A stretch of DNA of 64,000 bases from Elusimicrobiota bacterium (GTDB taxonomy: Bacteria > Elusimicrobiota > Elusimicrobia > FEN-1173 > JAKLIF01). This document shows, in pieces, positions 40,001 through 47,729 of this stretch. The stretch is taken from contig JAKLIF010000002.1 of assembly GCA_022709755.1 (NCBI GenBank), positions 277,730 to 341,729 on the forward strand, written 5' to 3'. The stretch's first letter is position 1, and the number at the start of each line of letters is the position of its first letter. Below the pieces are notes generated by a model. That model saw only the letters and a program-made list of their open reading frames with translations, ran no database searches and had not been told where the DNA came from. The position numbers and the translations under genes were made by a program.

Positions 40001-43000
40001 GAGAGTGCGAGCCAGGACATACCCGCTCGTCCAGGCGATCGAAACGTCCATTCCTGTCATGAAGTGGAAGGCGGTGGCAAACATGAAACCAGCCCCGAAG
40101 GTCAGGAGTTCTTCCACCACGGGGGCCGTCACCGTGAGATAGGCCCAGGGGCTCCGTCCCTTGGAGTTCACCAGGCGAGCGGCGATGATCGTGAGAGGCG
40201 CTCGCAGGAGTGGGATCAGTCCTCCCTGCGGTTTCACATCCTCCACCTGCTTTTTTATGACCGGCCACTGTGCTTTGATTTTTTCACGGGATTCTTGGTA
40301 GAAGTCCATGGCGGCTTTAAGTTTTTCCTGAGAGCGGACGATCTCGATCGATTTATCGAAGATCGACTCCTCATATTCCATGGCCTTGATCTGGGCCTGC
40401 AATTGGGCGGTCATCGCTTCTGTTTCTTGCCGTTGTTCAGCGGATAATTTTTTCTTCTGGAGGTCTTTGTGGAGGACAGCCAGTTGTTTGATGAACTGCG
40501 ATTTTTCCTCCTCCAGTTTTTCGGCCGTCTCGAATAGCTGCTTCAGGAACGCTTTTTGAAGTTCCGGTTGATCGATGATTGCTTGAAGAGAGAACGTGCC
40601 CTTCGAGTCGGCATCTGGATCGCCGACCCCTTTAAGGTATTCCCAGGGGCTGTTTAAAATCCCTTCCAGCATGCTTCGCATGAATTTTCCGGCGATGCCG
40701 CTCTCCTCAGAGTATATATTCGGGAATTCGGGGTCGGATATCAGTTCTGATAAAACCAAGAGCCTGTTGAGCCGGTTCGCCGCGGCTGATTCCATGAAGA
40801 GCGAGCTGTGGTGCTCCGATTGGGACAATACCGCCTCGCTGATGACCTCGGAGAGGAGGACGGCGGCGATGGCTGGATGCCAGTTGTTCGTGAAGGGGAT
40901 CCTGCCGAGCATGACTTGTTCGGGGAATTGGATCGGGTTCAGGACCGACAGTGAGTTGGGCATTTCGGCCGGCGCCATTTTGATCTTATAGCCCATGTCA
41001 TTGGTCAGTTGTCTGAAAAGTTCGCGGCCTGTCTGACTCTTCTCAAGCCAGAGGATGGCTCCGTCCAAATATTGGATGCTGGTGAACTGTTCCTGAAGCA
41101 ACTGTTTCTCTGATAATTGGATGTACTCCTTAATGAAAGTCTCTGTCTCCAGCGTGAGGGCGGCGTAATCCGGATTCTGTTTCAGTTGTTCAGCCGCCGC
41201 ATCCAGGGGTATCCCTGCTTGGGCCTTCATTTTCAATTCAATGGCGGCCGAGACGATGGCTTCCAAGAGGGGCGTCTCTTTTCCCGGCTGGGAAATCAAG
41301 GATAGCAACCAATCAGTTTGGAGCCGTAACACTGCGTCCCCGGTCCGGTTTACGGAAAGGGAGGCCGTCATCCATTGGGGCGATCGGAGGAAGTCATTGA
41401 AGGGGATGAATTCAACGCGGAGCTTGGTGAAACCCAGTTGGGCTTTTTGGGTTGTGGAAAGTTTCTTGATTTTGTTTTTGACCAGGAGTTGTATCTTCTT
41501 CGAGATGTCCAGGAGCGCTTTCTGTTTTGTCGGCACGAGACGGATGTCCGCGGAAAGGCTGTCCAGGAATAAGTCATGGAATGATTCTGGAATCGCCGCG
41601 AGGATCTGTTTCAGCACCGTTTGGGACATGGCGACGGAAAGGGGGTTCTGTCCGTGTCCCAGGACTGTTCCCAATATCTGTTCGATCTGGTTGACTTTAA
41701 ACCCCAGCTGTTCGGCTTCTTTAAGACGGGCGGTCATGGAGGCATTCTGCATGAACTGTTCCATGAACTCCTGTTCAGTTTCATCGTCGACGGGCTGCTG
41801 AGTTTTCATCATATCCAACAGTTGTTGCGCCTGTTGTTGCATCTCCGGAGTGATCTCAACGGGAGGGGTCAGGTTGATGATCTCGTTTTGAAGGAGTTGC
41901 GAGGCCGATTCGCCGGGGAGGAGTTGCAGGACTTGACTGGCGGCGACAAGCATCGTTTTTGTCCAGGAGGAGGCGAGGAAGAAGGCGGTCTGGATCAGTC
42001 CGTTGGGTTTTTGCGCCGGTTGGTCCGGAGGCATCCCTTCGGAAGGAGTCCCGGTGACGACCGGTTCGCGTGGGGCGATTGGGAGCGTCTGAGACAACGT
42101 CCGGATGACCGGCGGAACGGCTTTCAAGAGTCCGCCGCCCTGCACATGTCGGGGTTGTCCGAGGTCGATCAGGTTTGACGACAGCGCTTCCTTGATCTGG
42201 TCGGGGGTCAGGTTGGGATTGAAAGCCAGGCAGAGGGCGACGACTCCGGTGATGTGCGGACATGACATCGAGGTGCCCGACATCGGGATAGAGGGATCGT
42301 TGGTCCATAAATAGGCGGCGCGCGGCATCAGACAGGCCGATTTGATCTGCTCTCCATAGGTGACCAGCGTCGGTTTATGGGTGAACACCTCGAACGTTTT
42401 CGGCTTGATGGGGAAACCCCGTGAACTGAAGGAAGTGACTCGATCCCAATAGTCAGCCGCTCCGACGGTGATGATGTTCTCGGCATTGCCGGGCGATCCC
42501 TGGCTGAGCCAACCGAACCGGAACCCATTGTTCCCGGCCGAGGCGACCACGACGATTCCCTTGGCCCACAGCTCATCGCATTTCTGGGCCAGGCGGTCCG
42601 TCGGATATCCGATTCCACCCAGACTGAGGTTGATGACGCGCGCGCCCTTTTGGGCCGCCCGGTCCATGGCGCGCAGAATCCCGGCCTCAAGCTCCTCCCC
42701 GCTGAGTTCGATGCCGGGAAGGGGGAGTTCTGGAAAGACCTTTTCCGAATAGATCTTGGCCCACTGGGGAGAGATGGCGTGGATGGTTCCGGCCACATGC
42801 GTGGAATGGTGTCCTTTTTGAAGTTCCCCCGTATCACGCGTCTGCGAGTTGTGCTCGACGACGACCTTCTGGAGGTCGGGGTGTGTCCAATCCACTCCGT
42901 CATCCACCACGGCGACGAGGATCTTGTCCTCTTCATCCATGTCTTTGAGTTGAGACCACACGTCGGGGATCTTCATCCGCCAAATACTGTCGCCCATGGG

Positions 43001-46000
43001 ATAAGCCTTCACGATCTGTTCGACGGCCCCCTCGTCCACCCTGTTTTCCCGGAGATAAGACACCAGGTCCGGGAGATGTTCGTGAAGGATCCAGGGCACA
43101 TGCATGTGCTCGGCGAGGGTGTCGAGCATCTCGTCGAGCGTGATGCCCTCGGGGAGGTTCACCAGGGCCGTGAGGAGTTCTTTGCGGGACGAACGTTCCG
43201 GATCGAACAGAAGGCTGTCGATCCCGCTCTGCGCGTTGAGGAGCGAAGCCAGTCGCGCCGGATTCTTTTTCGAGGATTGGAGGCGCATGACTTCCTGGGA
43301 GACCGATTTCTGCAGTTTTTTCAGAACCGTCGTTGGGATCTCACCGGCGGGTTTGTGAGCAGACAGTCCGAACGGCTTCTCGCCTTCCCGAGGGGGGAAC
43401 AGGAGCGTTTTCTCGGCGGCTTCCATCAGTTTCTTGACGGCGTCCGGATAATCCCAATGATAACCATACAGGGTGTTCAGGAGCTGGTCGAGAGGGTCTT
43501 TCACCTTGCTGAATTGTTCCGTCGAATACATCTCCGCCTGATTCACGATGCGGAGAGCTTCCCGGAGGTTTTCAATGGGGATGTTGGTGAAATGAGCGTC
43601 CCCTGCTTTTTGAAGGACCCGCTTGAGAAGGTCCCTCATCATGATTCCGGCGGGAGTGGCATGGCCGTTGAGAGAATAGAGCGGGAACTGATGCAGGCGC
43701 CCCTCTTCGATGTATTCCAAAGTCATCGGCACGCCCCAGGTCTGCAGCTGGATTCCGGCTTTCTCGGAGTTCACCCCCGCCACGCTCTCGGTCTTCGATG
43801 CCTGCCGGAGGGAGTTCAGTAACGCGGTTTTTCCGCCGATTTGGTCCAGGTTCTTGGGGAAGAGGGCATCGGGGATCTCCGAGATCTTCTTGATGAGCAA
43901 CGGCCAGGAGGAGTCCCTGCTCAGAGAGGCCAGTTTTTGTGGTGAATCACCATTCACGAGGCCGTCTACCTGTTTTTGGGAAAGGGATGGTTTCTTCCAC
44001 ATGCGCCGGAGCGGGTTGATCAGCCATGAGGCCCATTGTACCGATGTGACGGCCGTTCTTTTCACGGTGGAAGACATTGGCTCCGCCGAAGATTGGACTT
44101 GATCGAGGAGTTTGGACAAGATCCCGTTCTTGGGGATCCATATCTCGACGCTGACATCGCCGATCAGGAGGGAAGGCCCTGAGGCTAGGGGGAAGAGCCG
44201 CTGATGGTCCTGAGCGAAACCGTCGAGGAACTTTTTGGCCCCGGGCTCGGGGGTTCCTTTCTGGGTCAGGAATATCAGGTCTGTCTGGATCTGTTCGCCG
44301 TTTTTGTCGAGGATGAGCCGCAGCGGGGCGGCTTGGACGTTCCCGATGACTGTCTTATCTTTGGCCGATTCGATCGCGCGGAGGGGTTTGAGCGCGTTGT
44401 CCTTGAAGAGGTCGTTCATTGATTGCAGGGCGGGCTGGAGGGTTGTTTGATCCAGTCCGTTGAGGACCGCTTGGAGGGCGCCCCAGAGCTCTGTTTGAAC
44501 CGATTGGATGTCGGCTTGTTCCGGGGACATCGGAATCGCTCCCAGCGTGACGGGGTCGGCCAGGAATATTTTGTCGCCAAGGAGGACGCGGTCGAGCGGG
44601 GTGCGTTCCTGGGTGAAGGCCGTCAGGGAGTTCTTGCTTTCATCGAGATTGAGGATGTTCGGAGACACGACGGCGTAATTGATCCGATGATGTCGCAGCA
44701 AGTCCGTGAGGGCCGGTGTATGGTAACCGCCCGAGACGATGACGGCCAGTCCGTTGGAAGACCGCATTGAATCCATCAAACGGGACACCATCCGGTCGCT
44801 GCGCTCATTGGCGACGGTGTAGAACGTTTCAAAGAGATGGAGTTGGTCCGCCGGGAACGGCGCGAGCTCAACGGGGCTCAGACGCCCGAGCCGATCGCCC
44901 AAGGACCGGATGTCGTCCCGCCGTTTTTGATAGTGGCGCCATTCCTGGTCGGAGAGCCCTTGCTGGGCCATCTTCTCGGTCAACGTCAGATCGCGCGAGA
45001 GCAGGAATAGTTCTTTTTGTTCGGGTGTCTGGATGTGGCGCGACCAGACGGCTTCCTCCATCCGGATCAGTTCGTCGAAAAATTCGACCCGCGAGATGCT
45101 GTCGGCCACCAGGGTGTAATCCACGTATTGGGCGAACTGGGGATACGAGCGCAACTGGATCCCGGCCCGATCGCAAAGGTCGGCGAGATAACGATAATAA
45201 TCAGCGTGCCTGATTTTTCCGAGCCGGTAGGAAAGGGTCCGGTCGATCCATCGACGCAGTGTCTTTTCGGCGAGGGACTGGGAGAGGGTTTCGATGACCT
45301 GGTTGCGCTGGGCGTCGGCTTTCTTCAAATCCAACCCCTTCTCCATGTCGGCCGCTTGGATGAACCGTTGGATCTGGGGATACCCTCGCAGGAACTCCTG
45401 CTTGTCTCGGCCCACTGTGGCCAACAGGGAACTGACATATTGGCGGGTATCGGTCTCCATCGATTGGAATCCCGCGCTGAGCGCATCGACGGTCAGGAGC
45501 GTTTCTGAAAACTGGCGGGATTTAATCTCGGCGAGGACGTCCTTGTATTGCTCTAACCGGGCCATGAAACCCGACTGGTTTGGCAGGGCGTCCCGATAGG
45601 CCTTTACGTTCTTGAGGTAGAGGTCTGGATCCTCCAGGCCGATGAAACTCAGTTCGCGTTCGGCGGTCAGCCCGGCGTATTCGGATCCTTGGATCCAGTT
45701 CTGGTTCAGATAAGCCCCCGCGATGTCTTGGGAGATCTGTCCGTCGGGAAACCGTCGGAACGGCGCGAAACTCATCGTTCCGGCGGCCCCTTCCACGCCG
45801 ACGACCACGTTTGGATCGAGACGGCCGAGCCATTTCAGGAATTCACCGATGTTCTTTTGAGCTTCCTGTTGGCCATGCAGGTCTTTCAGGAGGATCACAC
45901 GCCCGGAGGAGCCGTTGGCGGTGTGGACTGTTTCCAGCGAGACGAATTGGAGCGGTATCTGGTTGACCCAATCGGGCCACGCGGCGTCGGGGGAAGGCAT

Positions 46001-46402
46001 TGACGCGGTCTCGCCCAAAGAGAGGCCTTGCGGCGCTTGGATGGGCGGAAGAGTCTGGACGGACGGCAGTTGCGCCATGAGCAATTCGGTGTCCGCGGCG
46101 GGGGCGGCGGAATCCGAAGTCGCATCATTCTGGGGGCGGACAGAACCGCTGGCGGCAGCGGCATGTTGACGGCGGGAGTTCCAAAAATTATCGGCCCCCT
46201 CTTTCTTGTTCGGGATGGCCGGCCAGACAGTGTTTGACCACAGGAACAGGGCCGCCACGCATGTGGATGATATGCGCAACACACGCCGGTGACGGCGCGT
46301 GGCGCTTGAAACAATGAGATTCAAGCGACGATTCGATTGTAAAGTGAACACAGATATACCCCCGCAGAACATAGATTTATCGCTTCGAACGGTGTCCGCC
46401 AC
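34019..46402 (-). CDS. Giant secreted multi-protease protein (Tiki/ChaN-like, two S8 subtilase domains, CPBP module, HExxH)
   Basis: A 4,127-residue protein. Residues 1-65 are a long basic n-region and a signal/anchor helix. About 165-590 is a Tiki/ChaN-like domain with H176, E204 and a GGYH motif ending at H561. A first repeated unit (about 850-1930) holds a subtilase core with D1167, H1199, SAGN and S1378 in GTSMSCPH. A coiled-coil follows. About 2060-2200 is hydrophobic with EE (2097-2098), F-x3-H2139 and H2182-x3-N, the CPBP intramembrane-protease pattern. A second unit (about 2310-3410) holds D2625, H2657 and S2836. HELVH lies at 3663-3667. The start is GTG at 46402; an in-frame ATG at 46372 is an alternative. 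It is a single-gene transcript. Processing and substrates are unknown. Confidence 0.88.
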   Translation of the reverse strand: MADTVRSDKSMFCGGISVFTLQSNRRLNLIVSSATRRHRRVLRISSTCVAALFLWSNTVWPAIPNKKEGADNFWNSRRQHAAAASGSVRPQNDATSDSAAPAADTELLMAQLPSVQTLPPIQAPQGLSLGETASMPSPDAAWPDWVNQIPLQFVSLETVHTANGSSGRVILLKDLHGQQEAQKNIGEFLKWLGRLDPNVVVGVEGAAGTMSFAPFRRFPDGQISQDIAGAYLNQNWIQGSEYAGLTAERELSFIGLEDPDLYLKNVKAYRDALPNQSGFMARLEQYKDVLAEIKSRQFSETLLTVDALSAGFQSMETDTRQYVSSLLATVGRDKQEFLRGYPQIQRFIQAADMEKGLDLKKADAQRNQVIETLSQSLAEKTLRRWIDRTLSYRLGKIRHADYYRYLADLCDRAGIQLRSYPQFAQYVDYTLVADSISRVEFFDELIRMEEAVWSRHIQTPEQKELFLLSRDLTLTEKMAQQGLSDQEWRHYQKRRDDIRSLGDRLGRLSPVELAPFPADQLHLFETFYTVANERSDRMVSRLMDSMRSSNGLAVIVSGGYHTPALTDLLRHHRINYAVVSPNILNLDESKNSLTAFTQERTPLDRVLLGDKIFLADPVTLGAIPMSPEQADIQSVQTELWGALQAVLNGLDQTTLQPALQSMNDLFKDNALKPLRAIESAKDKTVIGNVQAAPLRLILDKNGEQIQTDLIFLTQKGTPEPGAKKFLDGFAQDHQRLFPLASGPSLLIGDVSVEIWIPKNGILSKLLDQVQSSAEPMSSTVKRTAVTSVQWASWLINPLRRMWKKPSLSQKQVDGLVNGDSPQKLASLSRDSSWPLLIKKISEIPDALFPKNLDQIGGKTALLNSLRQASKTESVAGVNSEKAGIQLQTWGVPMTLEYIEEGRLHQFPLYSLNGHATPAGIMMRDLLKRVLQKAGDAHFTNIPIENLREALRIVNQAEMYSTEQFSKVKDPLDQLLNTLYGYHWDYPDAVKKLMEAAEKTLLFPPREGEKPFGLSAHKPAGEIPTTVLKKLQKSVSQEVMRLQSSKKNPARLASLLNAQSGIDSLLFDPERSSRKELLTALVNLPEGITLDEMLDTLAEHMHVPWILHEHLPDLVSYLRENRVDEGAVEQIVKAYPMGDSIWRMKIPDVWSQLKDMDEEDKILVAVVDDGVDWTHPDLQKVVVEHNSQTRDTGELQKGHHSTHVAGTIHAISPQWAKIYSEKVFPELPLPGIELSGEELEAGILRAMDRAAQKGARVINLSLGGIGYPTDRLAQKCDELWAKGIVVVASAGNNGFRFGWLSQGSPGNAENIITVGAADYWDRVTSFSSRGFPIKPKTFEVFTHKPTLVTYGEQIKSACLMPRAAYLWTNDPSIPMSGTSMSCPHITGVVALCLAFNPNLTPDQIKEALSSNLIDLGQPRHVQGGGLLKAVPPVIRTLSQTLPIAPREPVVTGTPSEGMPPDQPAQKPNGLIQTAFFLASSWTKTMLVAASQVLQLLPGESASQLLQNEIINLTPPVEITPEMQQQAQQLLDMMKTQQPVDDETEQEFMEQFMQNASMTARLKEAEQLGFKVNQIEQILGTVLGHGQNPLSVAMSQTVLKQILAAIPESFHDLFLDSLSADIRLVPTKQKALLDISKKIQLLVKNKIKKLSTTQKAQLGFTKLRVEFIPFNDFLRSPQWMTASLSVNRTGDAVLRLQTDWLLSLISQPGKETPLLEAIVSAAIELKMKAQAGIPLDAAAEQLKQNPDYAALTLETETFIKEYIQLSEKQLLQEQFTSIQYLDGAILWLEKSQTGRELFRQLTNDMGYKIKMAPAEMPNSLSVLNPIQFPEQVMLGRIPFTNNWHPAIAAVLLSEVISEAVLSQSEHHSSLFMESAAANRLNRLLVLSELISDPEFPNIYSEESGIAGKFMRSMLEGILNSPWEYLKGVGDPDADSKGTFSLQAIIDQPELQKAFLKQLFETAEKLEEEKSQFIKQLAVLHKDLQKKKLSAEQRQETEAMTAQLQAQIKAMEYEESIFDKSIEIVRSQEKLKAAMDFYQESREKIKAQWPVIKKQVEDVKPQGGLIPLLRAPLTIIAARLVNSKGRSPWAYLTVTAPVVEELLTFGAGFMFATAFHFMTGMDVSIAWTSGYVLARTLFVASHLIPEKRGERAPPRNVAFAAIISGITVGLSLISPWFLLSAILIHSAVNFVATISAFPRQTFFLNNMSHPLKAISTGLDAILPPQLPDTSYADNVDLPLITPRPEKFWRSISRLPFVDSGATSPTAAIPVNAQERSTMVNSLLNIASDPRSWQEFVINELMRSPGDSLGSHLNAIGGREGLIEAIRLSMNSESISGNMPKKAGAQMQAWGMPSYFEYEESGRLKPVQLYHLNGYATTLGTALWTLMKKVSDREGPDHFSKISLEQIRDAIRVIKQASLYSTNKLGQETDPLERLSEVLQGEDFDYPEAIAQLMKTAEDFLRAKPAGKSLNLTAELPPTQQPTIVLRNMLREVKLEAKRWERKKTKDDRRIAMLENTQKALEALLFDPSRIAKDRQNIINQLVGLIGKATDEQIMSIISQHVHVPWIQHEHLPDLIAYLKEKSVDPIVIEKTVKAFPMGESIWRMGIPAIWEMMPELPDDQKVLVAVVDDGVDWMHPDLADTVVEHQTQTRDRGSLLRGFHSTHVGGIIHALSPKWAKIYSEQVFSQLDLPGVALSNEELEDGIIHALERAEAKGARIINLSLGGVGYPTDKLSRKVNELWSKGIVVVAAAGNEGSSYGWYSAGSPGNAEKIITVGAADYWDRPTIFSSRGYSVEPITYNVDIDKPSLMAYGENIWAAMRIPQLMYLWTQSPYVPLSGTSMACPHITGIAALCLALFKDITPDQLKQAMTDPSVLIDLKEPRYVQGKGLLKDIRPLINYLGTNFPSLNSEWASFPYEPPPSAEEFRAPVEENQATTPDVQKVVAPPLSDPTAVTTPLFRSSSMRKVFLMAATQIVNLLTGDKMAGYIDNQLSRMMPTVPVTAAHKKKAMEILAANNVPKEQETAVLQAILAQLLAQDQAEAAAQSGFDMANIAQVLEMLQRQPQKMPTKIVQSVLEHLTNFMPEALRDSFLESLSTGLTLKSPADAFSDRIQVHLLSLFSSRLKTMKTAEKRQLGIQSLRVEITSADDFLRDVNQWLLGALSVDDNGQAVLRLQKHWLEHLSALSLGSPLDSPEKISSAIFDVALTLREQMISGKTLEQAAAVVNANPVFAKITEASEKFITDRVRSTLDKQQAEDAQMKTYVKDVMDWLKLSEMGRKLLRQISDIGYKIEVTSPQQEETLGQGALAVYDPVKYPQSILLARAPLRNQWPPALTAVFLAETLSRAVTDEDDNIPSFFAETQAENRLAMLSVLSEIMDQPGFPDLHDKEMGLGLYLNNILKGWLKSPWEYLKGFAHPESGQDIISAQAINESDAQRQQLIEQISASLQNADTGLIELETQLAKIRGALAKVSESSPQHSQFKETEKDTLEQITQIKKQKEPLQNILTLLQDPARLASVIEHYNGVQIKALQLWMDLYKRLYPNGGPAMRLSGRELSAAEHDRIINPLIETSFKNGKIRQILPGTPEYAFYDPVGLYQKPGPNGEATKVFVIDSTDAEMESLAAQYGLDAPVDLVAHAGRSRNQVYYFSNKKPVLDMLTKSQMSRIAVHELVHIIYPDAAESEIQSIAPIPHVGDPKQPWTRTFRMKDTLEKQRGGTLWLRRPLVWIQKAIGVLRSLWGLRSKTVAAEILSSYYDSALKLLNGEALPLSETEKIASLLGYLHASGTTLSGYAHTNAAAIDPLKLDYIRTTLLQKIGDRKNLARIMAQAAPKTELLLDNPRFQIQKLTMEDLFSNAAEKDTPLLGILNLLIGKTAPVGFAELQMSEAAALLQTDLNHAAIRPSAGLDVKKMANAYNRGYGLRQYLTQNRLKGAQLFKDLNQPLFESKTESADGVLMFDLFGLDAQSIDYRAAVSVIVKQVAAQRRRGTVAVPHSLVLLDSPEASPAEMTRRLEASLEASMLAGEISREELTAIKTNWVLVSRNALQEAGIYSAIDNQIDTDGLHRWILSSAAGQAWGLSSKFLLSILTQDESRLKVSRQDYIRIFKLLLPDVAVQITHDLEEHLKSIQILEVQA
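36173..39475 (-). repeat. Internal protein repeat, unit B (second S8-containing copy)
   Basis: Encodes about residues 2310-3410 of the giant protein. It is homologous to unit A along its whole length: an alpha-helical lead-in with IGGREGL and DHFSK segments, the S8 core, then helices containing SPWEYLKG. Similarity is protein-level only; the DNA has diverged, so it is an old duplication. Confidence 0.8.
40613..43855 (-). repeat. Internal protein repeat, unit A (first S8-containing copy)
   Basis: Encodes about residues 850-1930 of the giant protein. Matching landmarks to unit B are IGGKTAL/IGGREGL, AHFTN/DHFSK, the subtilase triad, LGFTKLRVE/LGIQSLRVE and SPWEYLKG. The triads are offset by exactly 1,458 residues; by SPWEYLKG the offset is about 1,483, so indels lie only in the helical part. 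Confidence 0.8.
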
Positions 46403-46759
46403 TCATCCCAAACGATATGTGCTTAGAGTATAACTGTAACGAGCCAAGAAGGACATTAATAGATTGTAAATAAATTGTAACATGAATCGTTCATGATTCT
46501 GACGTTTCTATCAAATAGTCACTAATTCTAATTAAAGAACACTCGTGAAAATTTTTGATGTCAGCATCGATATGTTTTTAGATTCACAACGTAAACAACT
46601 CTAGAAAACGATACAAATATCGAGTCTCTTGGAATCATAAGGTGTATCAACTCATATTTTCTGATTGTGGTTCACCAAAATATACTTGAATATTGCGGTT
46701 TTGGCCTCTTGTGGTGGGACCTTGTTTTTTGATTTAATGTGACCCAACGTGACCAGACA
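46403..46759. other. AT-rich divergent intergenic region
   Basis: A 357-base gap between the giant gene (leftward) and the ABC ATPase gene (rightward), much more AT-rich than the coding DNA. On the minus strand a TATACT (46432-46427) lies 24 bases before the giant gene's GTG and is a candidate -10 without a good -35. A small inverted repeat (GAATC...GATTC) is near 46483-46498. I see no open frame, tRNA or known RNA in it. Confidence 0.5.
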
Positions 46760-47725
46760 ATGATCGAAGCGAAGGATTTGACAAAGAAATTCGGCGATTT
46801 CACGGCCGTCAAAGACGCCACATTTTCAGTCCAACCGGGAGAAGTGGTCGGACTTCTGGGTCCGAACGGGGCCGGAAAAACGACGACCTTGAGGATGTTG
46901 ACGGGGTATATCCCGGTCTCATCGGGTTCCGCCGTTTTGGCCGGATATAGTGTGCAGGACCATTCGCTGGAAGTCCGGCGGCGGGTGGGATATCTGTCGG
47001 AACTGAATCCCCTCTATGACCAGTTGGGGGTGTGGGAATGTCTCCAATTCGTGGCCGAGTTGAGAGGGATCGATCCGGTGACTGCTCGACGGAAGATCCG
47101 CGATGTCGTGGGGATGTGCGCCCTGCAGGACGTTGTTTCCCGCGACGTGTCCACGTTGTCGAAAGGGTATCGGCAACGCTTGGGACTGGCCGTGGCGATC
47201 GTGCATGACCCGGATATCTTGATTTTGGACGAACCGACGTCCGCGTTGGATCCGCTTCAACAGAAGGACATCCGCGATCTCGTCATGATGCTGAAGGCGC
47301 ACAAGACCATCCTCCTTTCCACCCATATCCTCCCGGAAGCGCAGGCTCTCTGTGACCGTCTCCTGATCATCCATCGCGGCCGGATCGTCGCGCAGGGCAC
47401 CGTCGATGAACTTCGAACACAGATTTCGGGCGCGCGGTCCTATTATGTCCGGTTCAAAGGGGAGCGATCCGGTTTGGAACGCGAATTAGGCGCTTTGCCG
47501 GTCCTGACGTCGTCCCGCTGGGAGGACGAGGTGGAGAGCGGTTGTGCCGGGTTCGTCGTCCAGTCCGAAAATGATCCGCGGGAGGCCTTGTTCGAATTGG
47601 CCGTGACCCGTCGATGGCCTCTCATGGAATTGAGGCCTTTGTCGGCGAGTTTGGACGACATCTTCCGGGAGATCACCAGCTCTTCCCCGTCTTCCGAGGG
47701 GATCTCGACGGGGACCCCCGGATAA
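46760..47725 (+). CDS. ABC transporter ATP-binding protein (GldA-like)
   Basis: A 321-residue ABC ATPase. Walker A is GPNGAGKT (residues 34-41), the signature is LSKGYRQRLGLA and Walker B is ILILDEP. An H-loop and a C-terminal extension of about 90 residues follow, as in GldA/CcmA-type exporters. Two in-frame starts exist; I chose the ATG at 46760 because the family begins MIE-x-x-x-LTKKFG. The permease gene follows 4 bases after the stop and a GldG-like gene follows that, so the trio matches the Gld-type ABC system. The transported substrate is unknown, and such systems also occur in non-gliding bacteria. Confidence 0.88.
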   Translation: MIEAKDLTKKFGDFTAVKDATFSVQPGEVVGLLGPNGAGKTTTLRMLTGYIPVSSGSAVLAGYSVQDHSLEVRRRVGYLSELNPLYDQLGVWECLQFVAELRGIDPVTARRKIRDVVGMCALQDVVSRDVSTLSKGYRQRLGLAVAIVHDPDILILDEPTSALDPLQQKDIRDLVMMLKAHKTILLSTHILPEAQALCDRLLIIHRGRIVAQGTVDELRTQISGARSYYVRFKGERSGLERELGALPVLTSSRWEDEVESGCAGFVVQSENDPREALFELAVTRRWPLMELRPLSASLDDIFREITSSSPSSEGISTGTPG

Positions 47726-47729
47726 CGCC

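Noticed and set aside
34019..46402. Possibility that the giant frame is an assembly collapse or artefact of repeats
   Set aside because: The two units are similar only at protein level and have indels outside the core, so a read-through of identical repeats cannot explain them.
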